Below are positions 22,318 to 29,695 of a stretch of DNA of 64,000 bases, piece after piece. The stretch is from the NCBI RefSeq assembly GCF_004348685.1, contig NZ_SMKO01000021.1, positions 1 through 64,000 of the forward strand, written 5' to 3'. The translations under genes were made by a program, and so were the position numbers. The notes beneath the pieces are model-generated. The model had not been told where the DNA came from. It saw only the letters and a list, made by a program, of their open reading frames with translations, and made no database searches. Positions within the stretch are counted from its first letter, which is position 1, and every line of letters begins with the position of its first letter. This stretch comes from Nonomuraea deserti. Its GTDB lineage: Bacteria > Actinomycetota > Actinomycetes > Streptosporangiales > Streptosporangiaceae.

Positions 22318-23946
22318 TCAGCCGAGCTTGTTCCAGAAGGAGCACTGGTGGTCGGCGGCGTAGCCGACGGGCCGGACGGCGTCCGGCACCAGGCCGAGGA
22401 CCGGCCCCTGCCCGGTGAACCGGGCCCAGCGCGGCGAACCCTTCCCGTTGGGGTCGCCGCTGCGGGCGAAGGCGGTCCAGTAATCGACCATCTGCGCGCC
22501 GAGCCGCTGCTGCGGCGGGGTCGGGAGGGCGTACACGCCGTTCAGGTCGAACAAGGACGGCAGGTCGCTGGCGTGGGCCGCGCCCGGGGGAAGGCCGGGG
22601 ACGTCGATGCCGTTGACGTTCGGCGCGTCGCGGTCACCGAACTCGTAGGCGTAGACGTCGGTGTGGCGGGCGAGCAGCCGGTCGGCCTCCAGAGTGGGGC
22701 AGGCCCAGGATCGGTCGGTGTTCACCGCCGCCCAGGCCATCGCCGGCGAGTCGTACGCGGAGAGCGGGTAGCGGGCCTGCACCTCGCCGGCCCTGTCGCC
22801 GAACGCCGTGCGCAGCAGCTCGGGGTAGCGCTCGGCGGTGAACTTCTGGCCGGCCATGGCGGCGCCGCCGATGAAGGCGCGCATCTCGTCGCGGGTGCCG
22901 CCGGAGATCACCGGCACGCGCTGGAACGTCCCCTTCCGCAGCGCCTCGGCCGGGTTCCTGGGCAGCAGCGGCGTGCCGTACGTGAGGTGGTCGCTGAACT
23001 TGGTCATGTGCGGCAGGAAGGCCGCGACGGGCAGCTTGCGCAGGCAGTCGAGGGTCTCGCGGGCCGAGCCCTTGTCGCACTTCAGGGTCCGGGCGAGCGC
23101 GGCGCCGTCCTTCTTCGTCGTCGCCAGGGACGTGTACGGGGTGTGCGCGGGAGAGCTGGGGAAAAGCCCTCCTTCCGCCCAGTCGATCATGCACGAGCCG
23201 GAGGAGACGATCGCCTTGTCGAACAGGCCGGCCGAGGCGGGGGTGGTCAGCAGCCCGCACGTGCTCATGCCGCCGGCGGACTGGCCGAAGACGGTGACGT
23301 TGCCCGGGTCGCCGCCGAGCGCCGCGGCGTTACGGCGCGTCCAGCGCAGCGCGGCGATCTGGTCCGCCATCCCGAACGTGCCCGAGCCCGTCAGCTCTTC
23401 GTGCCCGAAGTAGCCGAGCGCGCCGAGCCGGTAGTTCACCGTCACGACCATCACGTTGCCCTGGGTGGCGAGGCGCTGGGCGTCGTACTGGCTGCCGGCG
23501 CCGCTGGTGAACCCGCCGCCGTGGATCCAGACCATCACCGGGAGCGGCTTGCCGCCGGAGTGGCGCGGCATGGTGACGTTGACGTACAGGCAGTCCTCGG
23601 CGGTCGGCGGCACGCCGGGCATCTTGGCCTGGGGGCACGCGGCGCCGGGCCTGGTGGCGTCGGCGACGCCGCTCCACGGCCGCACGGGCTTGGGGAGGGC
23701 CCAGCGCAGGCGGCCGACCGGCGGCTGCGCGTAACGGATGCCGGAGAACGTCCGGACCGCGCCCTTGTCGACGCCGCGGACGCGCCCGGACTTCAGGCGC
23801 ACGACCGGCGAGCCGGTCGCCTGAGCCGACGCCGACGCGGTCGGCTTCGGCTCGGCGGTGGGCGGGCCGGTGGTCTGTGTGGGGGCTGCCGCGCCCAGCG
23901 TGAGCAGGAACGCGGCAGGGTACACCAGGCGGTGCACGGATTTCAT
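22318..23946 (-). CDS. Secreted type-B carboxylesterase
   Basis: 542 residues. Residues 1-22 look like a signal peptide (KSVHRLVYPAAFLLTLGAAA) followed by a Thr/Pro/Ala-rich linker. Type-B carboxylesterase signatures follow: EDCLYVNV, the oxyanion box WIHGGGF at 140-146 and the nucleophile elbow GQSAGG with Ser223. It hydrolyses ester bonds outside the cell; the natural substrate is unknown. It lies 39 bases after a TetR gene in the same direction and is probably controlled by it. Confidence 0.92.
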   Translation of the reverse strand: MKSVHRLVYPAAFLLTLGAAAPTQTTGPPTAEPKPTASASAQATGSPVVRLKSGRVRGVDKGAVRTFSGIRYAQPPVGRLRWALPKPVRPWSGVADATRPGAACPQAKMPGVPPTAEDCLYVNVTMPRHSGGKPLPVMVWIHGGGFTSGAGSQYDAQRLATQGNVMVVTVNYRLGALGYFGHEELTGSGTFGMADQIAALRWTRRNAAALGGDPGNVTVFGQSAGGMSTCGLLTTPASAGLFDKAIVSSGSCMIDWAEGGLFPSSPAHTPYTSLATTKKDGAALARTLKCDKGSARETLDCLRKLPVAAFLPHMTKFSDHLTYGTPLLPRNPAEALRKGTFQRVPVISGGTRDEMRAFIGGAAMAGQKFTAERYPELLRTAFGDRAGEVQARYPLSAYDSPAMAWAAVNTDRSWACPTLEADRLLARHTDVYAYEFGDRDAPNVNGIDVPGLPPGAAHASDLPSLFDLNGVYALPTPPQQRLGAQMVDYWTAFARSGDPNGKGSPRWARFTGQGPVLGLVPDAVRPVGYAADHQCSFWNKLG

Positions 23947-23985
23947 GAAGGATGTCTCCCTGTCGATGGTGTGGTGTGTGCCCGG

Positions 23986-24600
23986 TCAGGTGTCCGCGCG
24001 GGTGGCCCGCTCGAACAGCGCCACCAGTTCCCGGGCGTAGGCCTGCAGATCCAGGGCGGCGTCGCCGGCCAGCAGGAAGTTCGGCCCCTCGACGGAACGT
24101 TGCAGGCTCGTCGCCATCACCTGGACGTCGAAGGCACGGAACTCGCCGGTCTCCTGACCCCAGTGGAGGATCTGCTCCAGCGGTGACAGCGTGGTGCGCT
24201 CCTTGGGCTCGTCATAATCGATGCCGCCGTTGATGAAGATGTCGAGCAGCGCCTCCATCTCGACCGGATGCGCCCCTGAGAACTCGACGTTCCCCTCGAT
24301 GTACGCGCGCAGCGCCGCCGACGCCGTCGGCCGGCCTTGCAGCCGCTCGGTCATGAACGCGGTGATCTCGCCGTAGATCTGGATCACCGCCTGCTTGACC
24401 AGCTCGCTCTTGCTCGCGAAGTGGTAGGAGATCAGGCCCGTGCTGGACAGGCCCGCGCGCTTGGCGATCTGAGCGAATGAGGCACGGGCGTATCCCAGCT
24501 CGGCGATCGTCTCGATCGCGGCGGCCACGATCTGCGCCCGCCGCGCGCTCTCCGTGAACGTCCGGCCACGCTTCCCGGACGGCGACTCATTTGCTCGCAT
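23986..24600 (-). CDS. TetR family regulator of the esterase
   Basis: 204 residues. The helix-turn-helix is ASFAQIAKRAGLSSTGLISYHFASKSELV, and the C-terminal domain is TetR_C-like. ATG at 24600 lies six bases after a -10-like TATGGT on the minus strand, fitting a leaderless mRNA. The frame stays open upstream into the tRNA genes, which cannot be coding. Its start overlaps repeated TTGCT/AGCAA half sites. It precedes the esterase gene and so is the probable regulator of that gene. Confidence 0.88.
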   Translation of the reverse strand: MRANESPSGKRGRTFTESARRAQIVAAAIETIAELGYARASFAQIAKRAGLSSTGLISYHFASKSELVKQAVIQIYGEITAFMTERLQGRPTASAALRAYIEGNVEFSGAHPVEMEALLDIFINGGIDYDEPKERTTLSPLEQILHWGQETGEFRAFDVQVMATSLQRSVEGPNFLLAGDAALDLQAYARELVALFERATRADT

Positions 24601-24626
24601 AAGCAAACCATAGCTTAAGTAAGCAA
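24591..24626 (-). promoter_or_regulatory. Repeated TAAGCAA operator half sites at tetR start
   Basis: TTGCT-CGCATA-AGCAA (24591-24606) and GCTTA-AG-TAAGC (24613-24624) are inverted repeats. TAAGCAA occurs twice, at 24600 and 24620, one helical turn pair apart. The cluster covers the start codon and the -10-like hexamer, consistent with TetR self-repression. Confidence 0.55.
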
Positions 24627-24795
24627 GTCGCGCGCAAGGGGGTGGCGGCCGCGAAGCACGACCGCCTCGCGGGGCGGGTGAAGACGCCGTCCTCGACGGT
24701 GACCTCGGCGCCGGCGAGCAGGCAGTGGTGCCTGGGCGAGCCGCCGGCCGGACTCGTCGATGATCTGCTGGTTGGCCGCGTGCGGTGACACGTGG
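24627..24795. other. Spacer between tetR promoter and tRNA array, no gene seen
   Basis: No frame here has a start, length and composition that I can defend. Some stretches on the minus strand look faintly protein-like in two different frames, which may be a decayed gene, but I cannot identify it. Confidence 0.4.
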
Positions 24796-24864
24796 AGACG
24801 CAGGCGAGAGTCGAACTCGCACGGACGGCTTTGCAGGCCTACCTCCGCACCCGCGAACTGCGCC
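24796..24864 (-). tRNA. tRNA-Cys(GCA), degenerate D arm
   Basis: The acceptor stem GGCGCAG/CTGCGTC pairs over seven bases with one G-U. The T arm is GCGAG-TTCGACT-CTCGC and the anticodon loop is CTGCAAA (GCA). U73 is the cysteine discriminator. The anticodon stem has only three good pairs and no convincing D stem can be drawn, and the gene is short (69 nt), so it may be non-functional or unusual. CCA is not encoded. Last tRNA of the array. Confidence 0.65.
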
Positions 24865-24901
24865 ATAACCGCCTCGGCCCCCATCCCGTCGAGGCGGATC
24901 G

Positions 24902-24981
24902 TGCGCGAGGACGGAGTCGAACCGCCACAGCCGAAGCGCCCGGTTTACAGCCGGGTGGGCTCCCCGATGCCCAGCTCGCGC
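24902..24981 (-). tRNA. tRNA-Tyr(GTA)
   Basis: 80 nt. Perfect acceptor GCGCGAG/CTCGCGC, D stem GGGC/GCCC, anticodon arm CCCGG-CTGTAAA-CCGGG with anticodon GTA. The long variable region (about 12 nt with a small TTCG-capped stem) is proper for bacterial tRNA-Tyr, and the T arm is GGCGG/CCGTC. A73. CCA is not encoded. Confidence 0.9.
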
Positions 24982-24996
24982 GTGGGGAAATCGTGG

Positions 24997-25070
24997 TCGG
25001 CCCGGCAGGAGTCGAACCTGCGACGCCCGGTTTGTAAGACCGGCGCTCTGACCACCTGAGCTACAGGCCG
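24997..25070 (-). tRNA. tRNA-Val(TAC)
   Basis: 74 nt. Acceptor CGGCCTG/CGGGCCG with one G-U, D stem GCTC/GAGC, anticodon arm CCGGT-CTTACAA-ACCGG with anticodon TAC, T arm GCAGG-TTCGACT-CCTGC. A73 suits valine. CCA is not encoded. Confidence 0.9.
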
Positions 25071-25083
25071 TGGTGCGACCGCG

Positions 25084-25158
25084 TGGCCCCAGCAGGATTC
25101 GAACCTGCAACGGACCCGGCTTCGTAGGCCGGCGCTCTCTCCATTGAGCTATAGGGCC
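25084..25158 (-). tRNA. tRNA-Arg(ACG)
   Basis: 75 nt. Acceptor GGCCCTA/TGGGGCC, D stem GCTC/GAGC, anticodon arm CCGGC-CTACGAA-GCCGG with anticodon ACG, T arm GCAGG-TTCGAAT-CCTGC. The variable loop is seven bases. CCA is not encoded. A T6 run lies between this gene and tRNA-Glu. Confidence 0.9.
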
Positions 25159-25176
25159 GTGAAAAAATAGTGTCAG

Positions 25177-25249
25177 CACTCCGTACCGGATTTGAACCGG
25201 TGTTCTCCCGGGTGAAAGCCGGGCGTCCTGACCGCTAGACCAACGGGGC
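25177..25249 (-). tRNA. tRNA-Glu(TTC)
   Basis: 73 nt. The anticodon arm CCCGG-CTTTCAC-CCGGG with anticodon TTC and the D region GTCTAGCGGTCAGGAC match glutamate tRNAs. The T arm is ACCGG-TTCAAAT-CCGGT. The acceptor stem GCCCCGT/ACGGAGT carries a C-A mismatch and a G-U pair. CCA is not encoded. Confidence 0.85.
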
Positions 25250-25274
25250 CTTCCCCGAAACGCGTCGAGGTTCG

Positions 25275-25347
25275 TACGTCCGGCGGGATTCGAACCCGCA
25301 ACACCCGGCTCCTGAGGCCGGCGCCTCTCCCGTTGGGCTACGGACGC
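25275..25347 (-). tRNA. tRNA with Leu anticodon (CAG) but short variable loop
   Basis: 73 nt. Acceptor GCGTCCG/CGGACGT, D stem GCC/GGC, anticodon arm CCGGC-CTCAGGA-GCCGG with anticodon CAG, T arm GCGGG-TTCGAAT-CCCGC. The anticodon is for leucine, yet the variable loop has only five bases (GTGTT), whereas bacterial tRNA-Leu is class II with a long arm. Isotype is therefore uncertain. CCA is not encoded. Confidence 0.8.
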
Positions 25348-25351
25348 GTGG

Positions 25352-25423
25352 AGCCGCAGCGGGGGCTCGAACCCCGTCCTGCTGGGTGGAAGCCAGCTGC
25401 CTTACCCGTTCGGCCTCTGCGGC
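25352..25423 (-). tRNA. tRNA-Gly(TCC)
   Basis: 72 nt. Perfect acceptor GCCGCAG/CTGCGGC, D stem GCC/GGC, anticodon arm GCTGG-CTTCCAC-CCAGC with anticodon TCC, T arm CGGGG-TTCGAGC-CCCCG, U73 as usual for bacterial glycine tRNA. CCA is not encoded. It is the first tRNA of the array, four bases from the next. Confidence 0.9.
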
Positions 25424-25476
25424 GTGATGCGCTCATGGAATTGTCAAAAGGCGTCGGCCCACATGCGGGCACGGGC

Positions 25477-25511
25477 AAGAGAAAAGGCCGCCCGATGGGA
25501 TCCGGCGGCCT
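25477..25511 (-). terminator. Intrinsic terminator/attenuator upstream of tRNA array
   Basis: On the minus strand AGGCCGCC and GGCGGCCT pair over eight bases around an 11-base loop, followed directly by TTTCTCTT. It is the best rho-independent terminator in the window. It lies 54 bases before tRNA-Gly and 22 bases after the stop of a short reading frame, so it may end a small transcript or attenuate the tRNA array. A second 7-bp hairpin (25511-25517 with 25535-25541) precedes it and overlaps the stop codon of the short frame. Confidence 0.7.
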
Positions 25512-25532
25512 CTGGATGCGCGTGGCGATAAT

Positions 25533-25628
25533 CTATCCAGAAGCCTGCCCGGCCAGGCCGCGACCGAGCACCACAAGCCGGCGGCAGCTGCGCCGTTCCT
25601 GCTCCAGAGTGGTGATCCCGTATCGCAT
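25533..25628 (-). CDS. 31-codon leader-peptide-like ORF before tRNA array
   Basis: ATG at 25628 is preceded by AGGAAAGG with six-base spacing, a good ribosome site. The product starts MRYGITTLEQERRSCRRLVV and ends QASG before a TAG stop. It contains all seven amino acids served by the downstream tRNAs (Gly, Leu, Glu, Arg, Val, Tyr, Cys). Its last codon is GGA, rare in such G+C-rich genes and read by tRNA-Gly(TCC), the first array gene. A hairpin overlaps that codon and the stop, and a terminator follows. A role in attenuation is inference; it could equally be a small protein or untranslated. Confidence 0.4.
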   Translation of the reverse strand: MRYGITTLEQERRSCRRLVVLGRGLAGQASG

Positions 25629-25667
25629 GACTGGCCTTTCCTGACGTTTCCGGTCTCGACGGAGTAA

Positions 25668-25696
25668 ACATTAACCGGCGGTCGCCGGCGGTGCCA
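25668..25696 (-). promoter_or_regulatory. Weak promoter and palindrome for the leader/tRNA unit
   Basis: On the minus strand TGGCAC-N17-TAATGT is a modest promoter match, 40 bases before the leader ORF. The palindrome CCGGCG-GT-CGCCGG (25675-25688) fills the spacer and could be an operator shared with the divergent MerR gene. Confidence 0.35.
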
Positions 25697-25783
25697 CTCA
25701 TTTATTCTGACGTACCGGCCGCCGATATGGTTTCCGCCGGGGCCGGTGGGCCGCGGCCCGGCGTCAGCGGCTTTACTAGGGGG

Positions 25784-26590
25784 ATGCGGATCGGAGAGCT
25801 GGCCGCGCTGCTCGGGGTGTCGACCCGGACGGTGCGCCACTACCACCAACAGGGCGTCCTGCCGGAGCCGCCGCGCCTGGCCAACGGCTACCGCCACTAC
25901 GGCATGCGCGACGCCGTCGCCCTGGCCCGCGTACGCCGCCTCGTCCAGCTCGGGCTGAGCCTGGACGAGGCACGAGACGTGATCGCCGACGACCGGTCGA
26001 GGGAGCTGACCGAGATCCTGGCCGACATCGACGCGGATCTGGCCAGGCAGGAACGGGAGATCCGGGAGCGGCGGGCGAAGCTGGCGGAGGTGATCGGGCG
26101 GGCCGAGACGGGGTCGCTGGGCCCCGACGACATCGCCTCGCCCGACCTGCTGGCGTTCCTGCGGGTGGTGGGCCTGCCCGAGTCGAAGGCGGCGGCCTGG
26201 GACCGCGAGCTGCTGGTGCTGATGGACGGCGTGGCCGTCGAGCCCGGCAGGAGGCGCGCCTTCGTGCGGCTGGAGTCGCTGGCCGCCGATCCGGAGGCGA
26301 CGGCCGTCGGGCACGAGTTCTACCGCAGGCTGGACGAGCTGGCCGACGCCGAGCCCGGCGACCCCAGGATTGCGCCGCTGGCCCGGTCGCTCGCCGACTA
26401 CAGCATGGAGCACCTGCTGGCCGATTCCGGGCTGGGCGCGGACGGGTGGGATCCGGCGCTGCTGGAGCCGTTCCTCGACGGGCTGGCCCCGGCGCAGGCC
26501 GAGGCCGTGCGCCAGGCGATCGCGATCATCGCGGGCGGGATCACGGGCGATATCGCGAAGGACGCCGGCACCTCCGCGACGGCCGGGTAG
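25784..26590 (+). CDS. MerR family regulator
   Basis: 268 residues. The MerR winged helix is at the N-terminus (RIGELAALLGVSTRTVRHYHQQGVLPEPPR, then YRHYGMRDAVALARVRRLVQ), followed by a coiled dimerisation helix (DIDADLARQEREIRERRAKL) and a long alpha-helical C-terminal domain. No metal-binding Cys pair is seen. ATG at 25784 is chosen because the domain begins there; TTTACT lies six bases upstream as a possible -10, next to AGGGGG. Divergent from the leader/tRNA-array unit. Confidence 0.9.
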   Translation: MRIGELAALLGVSTRTVRHYHQQGVLPEPPRLANGYRHYGMRDAVALARVRRLVQLGLSLDEARDVIADDRSRELTEILADIDADLARQEREIRERRAKLAEVIGRAETGSLGPDDIASPDLLAFLRVVGLPESKAAAWDRELLVLMDGVAVEPGRRRAFVRLESLAADPEATAVGHEFYRRLDELADAEPGDPRIAPLARSLADYSMEHLLADSGLGADGWDPALLEPFLDGLAPAQAEAVRQAIAIIAGGITGDIAKDAGTSATAG

Positions 26591-26601
26591 CGCGAGGAAG
26601 C

Positions 26602-27024
26602 TCAGCGCCCCGGTACGAGGCCGTCGGCGACGAGGCCGTCGAGGACCGCCTCGCCCAGCGCCTCGACCGCGGACTTCGGGCGCACCATCACCGTGAACTC
26701 CTTGATCAGGCCGGCCTCGTCCAGGTGGATGAGGTCGATGCCGTGGATCTGCCTGCCGCGCACGGTGGCCTGGAAGACCAGGACGATCGCCGGGGTCTCG
26801 GCGCCGTCAGCGGTGGGCCGGGCGGCGCCGTCGAGCCGGCCGACGTACCGGAAGTCCTCGAAGACGCGCAGCAGCACGCCGAACAGCCCGAGGACCGCAG
26901 GTTTGCCCTCGAAGGGGGTGAACTTCACCGGGCTGTAGAGGCGGACGTCGTCGGTGAACAGCTCGTCCAGCGCGGCGAGGTCGCGCCGCTCGACGGCGGC
27001 CCTGAAACGGTCGGCGACGGTCAT
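26602..27024 (-). CDS. NTF2-like (SnoaL) domain protein
   Basis: 140 residues with the SnoaL-like alpha+beta cone pattern: VADRFRAAVERRDLAALDEL, then YSPVKFTPFEGKPAV, and the closing GRQIHGIDLIHLDEAGLIKEF strand pair. Such proteins bind or isomerise small molecules; no catalytic set can be named. Divergent from the PadR gene, which may control it. It converges on the MerR gene with an 11-base gap. Confidence 0.82.
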   Translation of the reverse strand: MTVADRFRAAVERRDLAALDELFTDDVRLYSPVKFTPFEGKPAVLGLFGVLLRVFEDFRYVGRLDGAARPTADGAETPAIVLVFQATVRGRQIHGIDLIHLDEAGLIKEFTVMVRPKSAVEALGEAVLDGLVADGLVPGR

Positions 27025-27107
27025 GGCGTCCTTCCTAGTAAAAAAGACGAATAGTCAGATTCTTGAGTATCATGGCGGCGTTCATACGGGAAGTGGAGGA
27101 CGTCGCG

Positions 27108-27677
27108 ATGGCGCTGCGGCACGCCGTGCTGGCGGCACTGCTGGACGAGGAGCTCAGCGGTTACCAGCTGGCCAAGGCGTTCGGCCTGGGCGTGGCCAAC
27201 TTCTGGCACGCCCTTCCCCAGCAGCTCTACGCCGAGCTCGCCAGGCTGGAGCGGGACGGGCTGGTCAGCGGCCGGGAGGTCGTGCAGGACACCCGGCCCA
27301 ACAAGCGCCTGTTCACGGCGACCGACGCCGGCCTGGCCGAGCTGGAGCGGTTCGCGGCGACCGCCAACAAACCCTCGTTCATCCGCGACGACCTGCTCGT
27401 GAAGGTCCAGGCCGCCGACCACGTCGCCGCCGGCGCGCTCATCGAGCAGCTCGCGGAGCGGGCCGCGTTCGCCGACGCCAAGATCGAGCTGCTCGGCGGC
27501 CTGCTGCGGAAGATGCGCGGCGGCATGAGCGAGGAGGAGTTCCTGCGCCACGGCGAACGCATCGGCCCCTACCTGACGTGCCTGCGCGGCATCGCGTTCG
27601 AGCAGGGCAACCGTGACTGGTGCCGCCGGAGCGCGGCGATCCTGGAAGAGAGGCGGACGGCGCATGCGCGAGGGTGA
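27108..27677 (+). CDS. PadR family regulator
   Basis: 189 residues. The PadR winged helix (ALRHAVLAALLDEELSGYQLAKAFG, YAELARLERDGLVSGREV) is followed by a Vir_C-type helical domain, so it belongs to the longer PadR-s2 class. I chose ATG 27108 with GTGGAGG eight bases upstream; an upstream extension to 27063 lacks homology. Overlaps the GDSL-hydrolase gene by 14 bases. The divergent NTF2-like gene is its likely target. Confidence 0.88.
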   Translation: MALRHAVLAALLDEELSGYQLAKAFGLGVANFWHALPQQLYAELARLERDGLVSGREVVQDTRPNKRLFTATDAGLAELERFAATANKPSFIRDDLLVKVQAADHVAAGALIEQLAERAAFADAKIELLGGLLRKMRGGMSEEEFLRHGERIGPYLTCLRGIAFEQGNRDWCRRSAAILEERRTAHARG

Positions 27678-28470
27678 CTACCTGCGTTACGTCGCCCTGG
27701 GCGACAGCCAGACCGAAGGGCTCGGCGACGGCGACGACGTCAACGGCCTGCGCGGGTGGGCCGACCGGCTCGCCGAGCGGCTCGCGGCCGCCAGTCCCGG
27801 TCTCCAGTACGCCAACCTGGCCGTGCGCGGACGGGTGGCCGCCCAGGTCCACGCCGAACAACTCGGACCGGCTCTCGCTCTCCACCCCGACCTGGCCACC
27901 GTCGTCGCCGGGGTCAACGACCTGCTCCGGCCCCGGTTCGACGCCGACGAGGTGGGCGGCCACCTGGAGGCGATGTTCGCCGCGCTCGCCGCCCAGGGCG
28001 CCCGCGTGGCCACCGTCACCTTCCCCGACCTGGCGCGGATCACCCCGCTCGCCCGCCCGTTCAGCCCGCGGGCCGCCGCGCTCAACCAGCGCATCCGCGC
28101 CGCGGCCCGCCGCCACGGGGTGGTCGTCGCCGAGACCGCCCACCACCCGGTCGTCACCGACGCCCGGTTGTGGAGCCCCGACCGGCTGCACGCCGGCCCG
28201 CTCGGGCACGAACGCATCGCCGCGGCCGTCGCCCACGCGCTGGAGTTGCCCGGCAGCAGCGACGCGTGGACGCATCCCCTGCCGCCCGAGCCGGCCCTGT
28301 CCGGGTGGCGCGCGGCGGGCGCGGAGCTGCGCTGGGTCGCCGGTTTCCTCGGCCCCTGGGCCGGCAGGCGCCTGCGCGGCCGCTCCTCCGGTGACCACCG
28401 CACGGCCAAACGCCCGGAACTGCTGCCCGTCGGTGCGCAGGTCGCCTTGCGGGAGGCGAGAACAAAGTAG
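27664..28470 (+). CDS. SGNH/GDSL-family hydrolase
   Basis: 268 residues. Block I ALGDSQTEGLGD has the nucleophile Ser15, block III is GVNDLLRP, and DRLHAGPLGH supplies the Asp-His pair. There is no signal peptide, so this is a cytoplasmic esterase or acyl hydrolase. The C-terminal 50 residues are basic and Arg-rich. It overlaps the PadR gene by 14 bases. Confidence 0.88.
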   Translation: MREGDYLRYVALGDSQTEGLGDGDDVNGLRGWADRLAERLAAASPGLQYANLAVRGRVAAQVHAEQLGPALALHPDLATVVAGVNDLLRPRFDADEVGGHLEAMFAALAAQGARVATVTFPDLARITPLARPFSPRAAALNQRIRAAARRHGVVVAETAHHPVVTDARLWSPDRLHAGPLGHERIAAAVAHALELPGSSDAWTHPLPPEPALSGWRAAGAELRWVAGFLGPWAGRRLRGRSSGDHRTAKRPELLPVGAQVALREARTK

Positions 28471-28529
28471 TCAGTTGATGAGCACTTTGGGCGGGAGGAT
28501 GGTCGCAACATCGCGAGAAAGGACCGCCC

Positions 28530-28955
28530 ATGCTGCGTGGTCTCACCACCCTCACCTTTTATTCTCCCGACTTCGAGGCGACCAAGCACTGGTACACCGA
28601 GCTGTTCGGGATCCCGCCCTACCTGGAGACCCCCGCCTACATGGAGTGGCGCGTCGGCGACTACCGGCACGAGTTCGGCTTCGTCAGCAGCTCGTACGCC
28701 GGAACCGAGCTGGCCATGACCCCGGACCCCGGCCGGATCGGCGGCCCGGCGGGAGCCGTGGCGTTCTGGCACGTGGACGACGTGCCGGCGGCCCTCGAAC
28801 GGCTCGTGGCCATGGGAGCGAAAGAGCACGACGCACCCCATGACCGTGGCGAAGGCTTCATCACCGCCTCCGTGATCGACCCGTGGGGCAACCTCCTCGG
28901 CCTGATGTACAACCCGCACTACCTTGAGGTCCTGGCCTCCAGGAAGAAGCCGTGA
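28530..28955 (+). CDS. VOC-family (glyoxalase/bleomycin-resistance fold) protein
   Basis: 141 residues. Two beta-alpha-beta-beta-beta modules can be traced: LTTLTFYSPDFEATKHWYTELFG with YRHEFGFVSS, and GAVAFWHVDDVPAALERLVAMG with ITASVIDPWGNLLGLMYNP. The fold binds a divalent metal in enzymes or a drug in resistance proteins; which applies here is unclear. Start ATG with AAAGGA upstream. Confidence 0.88.
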   Translation: MLRGLTTLTFYSPDFEATKHWYTELFGIPPYLETPAYMEWRVGDYRHEFGFVSSSYAGTELAMTPDPGRIGGPAGAVAFWHVDDVPAALERLVAMGAKEHDAPHDRGEGFITASVIDPWGNLLGLMYNPHYLEVLASRKKP

Positions 28956-29038
28956 CCGCTCGCCCGGCCGGCCGGGCGGGCGAGCCGCCTTTGCCGAGCG
29001 TTTCGCCGGCTTTTGCGGCGCCACACTACGGTGGCGGC

Positions 29039-29695
29039 ATGGACCTCTTCTCCCGCTCCTGGACGGCGCTGCGCACGGCGGTCGCCGACCTCCCCGACGA
29101 GGACTTCGCGCGGCCGTCCGGCTGCGCCGGCTGGCTCGTGCGAGACCTCGCCTGTCACCTGATCATCGACGCTCAGGACGTGCTGATCACGCTCGTGACG
29201 CCCGCGGACAAGGAACCGACCTGCGACGCGGTGACCTACTGGAAGGTCAGCGCGACGCCGCCGACCGGCGACGACCCGCTCGACGCGCTGATCGTCCGGC
29301 TGGCCGCCGCGTACGAGGAGCCGCGGCTGCTCAAGTTCCACCTCGACGACGTCGGCTCCGCCGCCGGCCGCGCAGCCGAACTCGCCGACCCGCGCCGGCG
29401 GGTCGCCACCCAGGACATGGTCCTCACCGCGGGCGACTACCTGTCCGCGTACGTCCTGGAGTGGACGCTGCACCACCTCGACCTGATCGCGCACCTGCCG
29501 GACGCGGAGGAACCCCCCGCGGAAGGGCTCGCCCGGGCCCGCGAGATGCTGGAGCAGATCGCCGGGACCGCGTTCCCCGCGTCGTTCTCCGACAAGGACA
29601 CGCTGCTCGTCGGCACGGGACGGCGGGCCCCGACCGACGCGGAGAGGGCCGAACTGGGCGGCCTGGCCGCGCGGCTCCCGTTCGTCATCGGATGA
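29039..29695 (+). CDS. Maleylpyruvate isomerase-like (mycothiol-dependent/DinB-fold) protein
   Basis: 218 residues. The N-terminal MDMPI/DinB helical domain is recognisable by FSRSWTALRTAVADLPDEDFARPSGCAGWLVRDLACHL, where the C-terminal histidine would help bind metal, and by DYLSAYVLEWTLHHLDLIAHL. Members use mycothiol or act as unknown metal-binding enzymes. ATG at 29039 with a -10-like TACGGT six bases upstream suggests a leaderless mRNA; an upstream GTG at 28952 is unlikely. Confidence 0.85.
   Translation: MDLFSRSWTALRTAVADLPDEDFARPSGCAGWLVRDLACHLIIDAQDVLITLVTPADKEPTCDAVTYWKVSATPPTGDDPLDALIVRLAAAYEEPRLLKFHLDDVGSAAGRAAELADPRRRVATQDMVLTAGDYLSAYVLEWTLHHLDLIAHLPDAEEPPAEGLARAREMLEQIAGTAFPASFSDKDTLLVGTGRRAPTDAERAELGGLAARLPFVIG

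Noticed and set aside
24869-24897. Hairpin CCGCCTC/GAGGCGG between tRNA-Tyr and tRNA-Cys as an eighth tRNA
   Set aside because: Only 37 bases are available and no anticodon or T arm can be drawn.
25444-25701. 85-codon frame overlapping the leader region before the tRNA array
   Set aside because: No ribosome site or family; it spans the terminator and the -10 candidate. The 31-codon frame with a good ribosome site was preferred.
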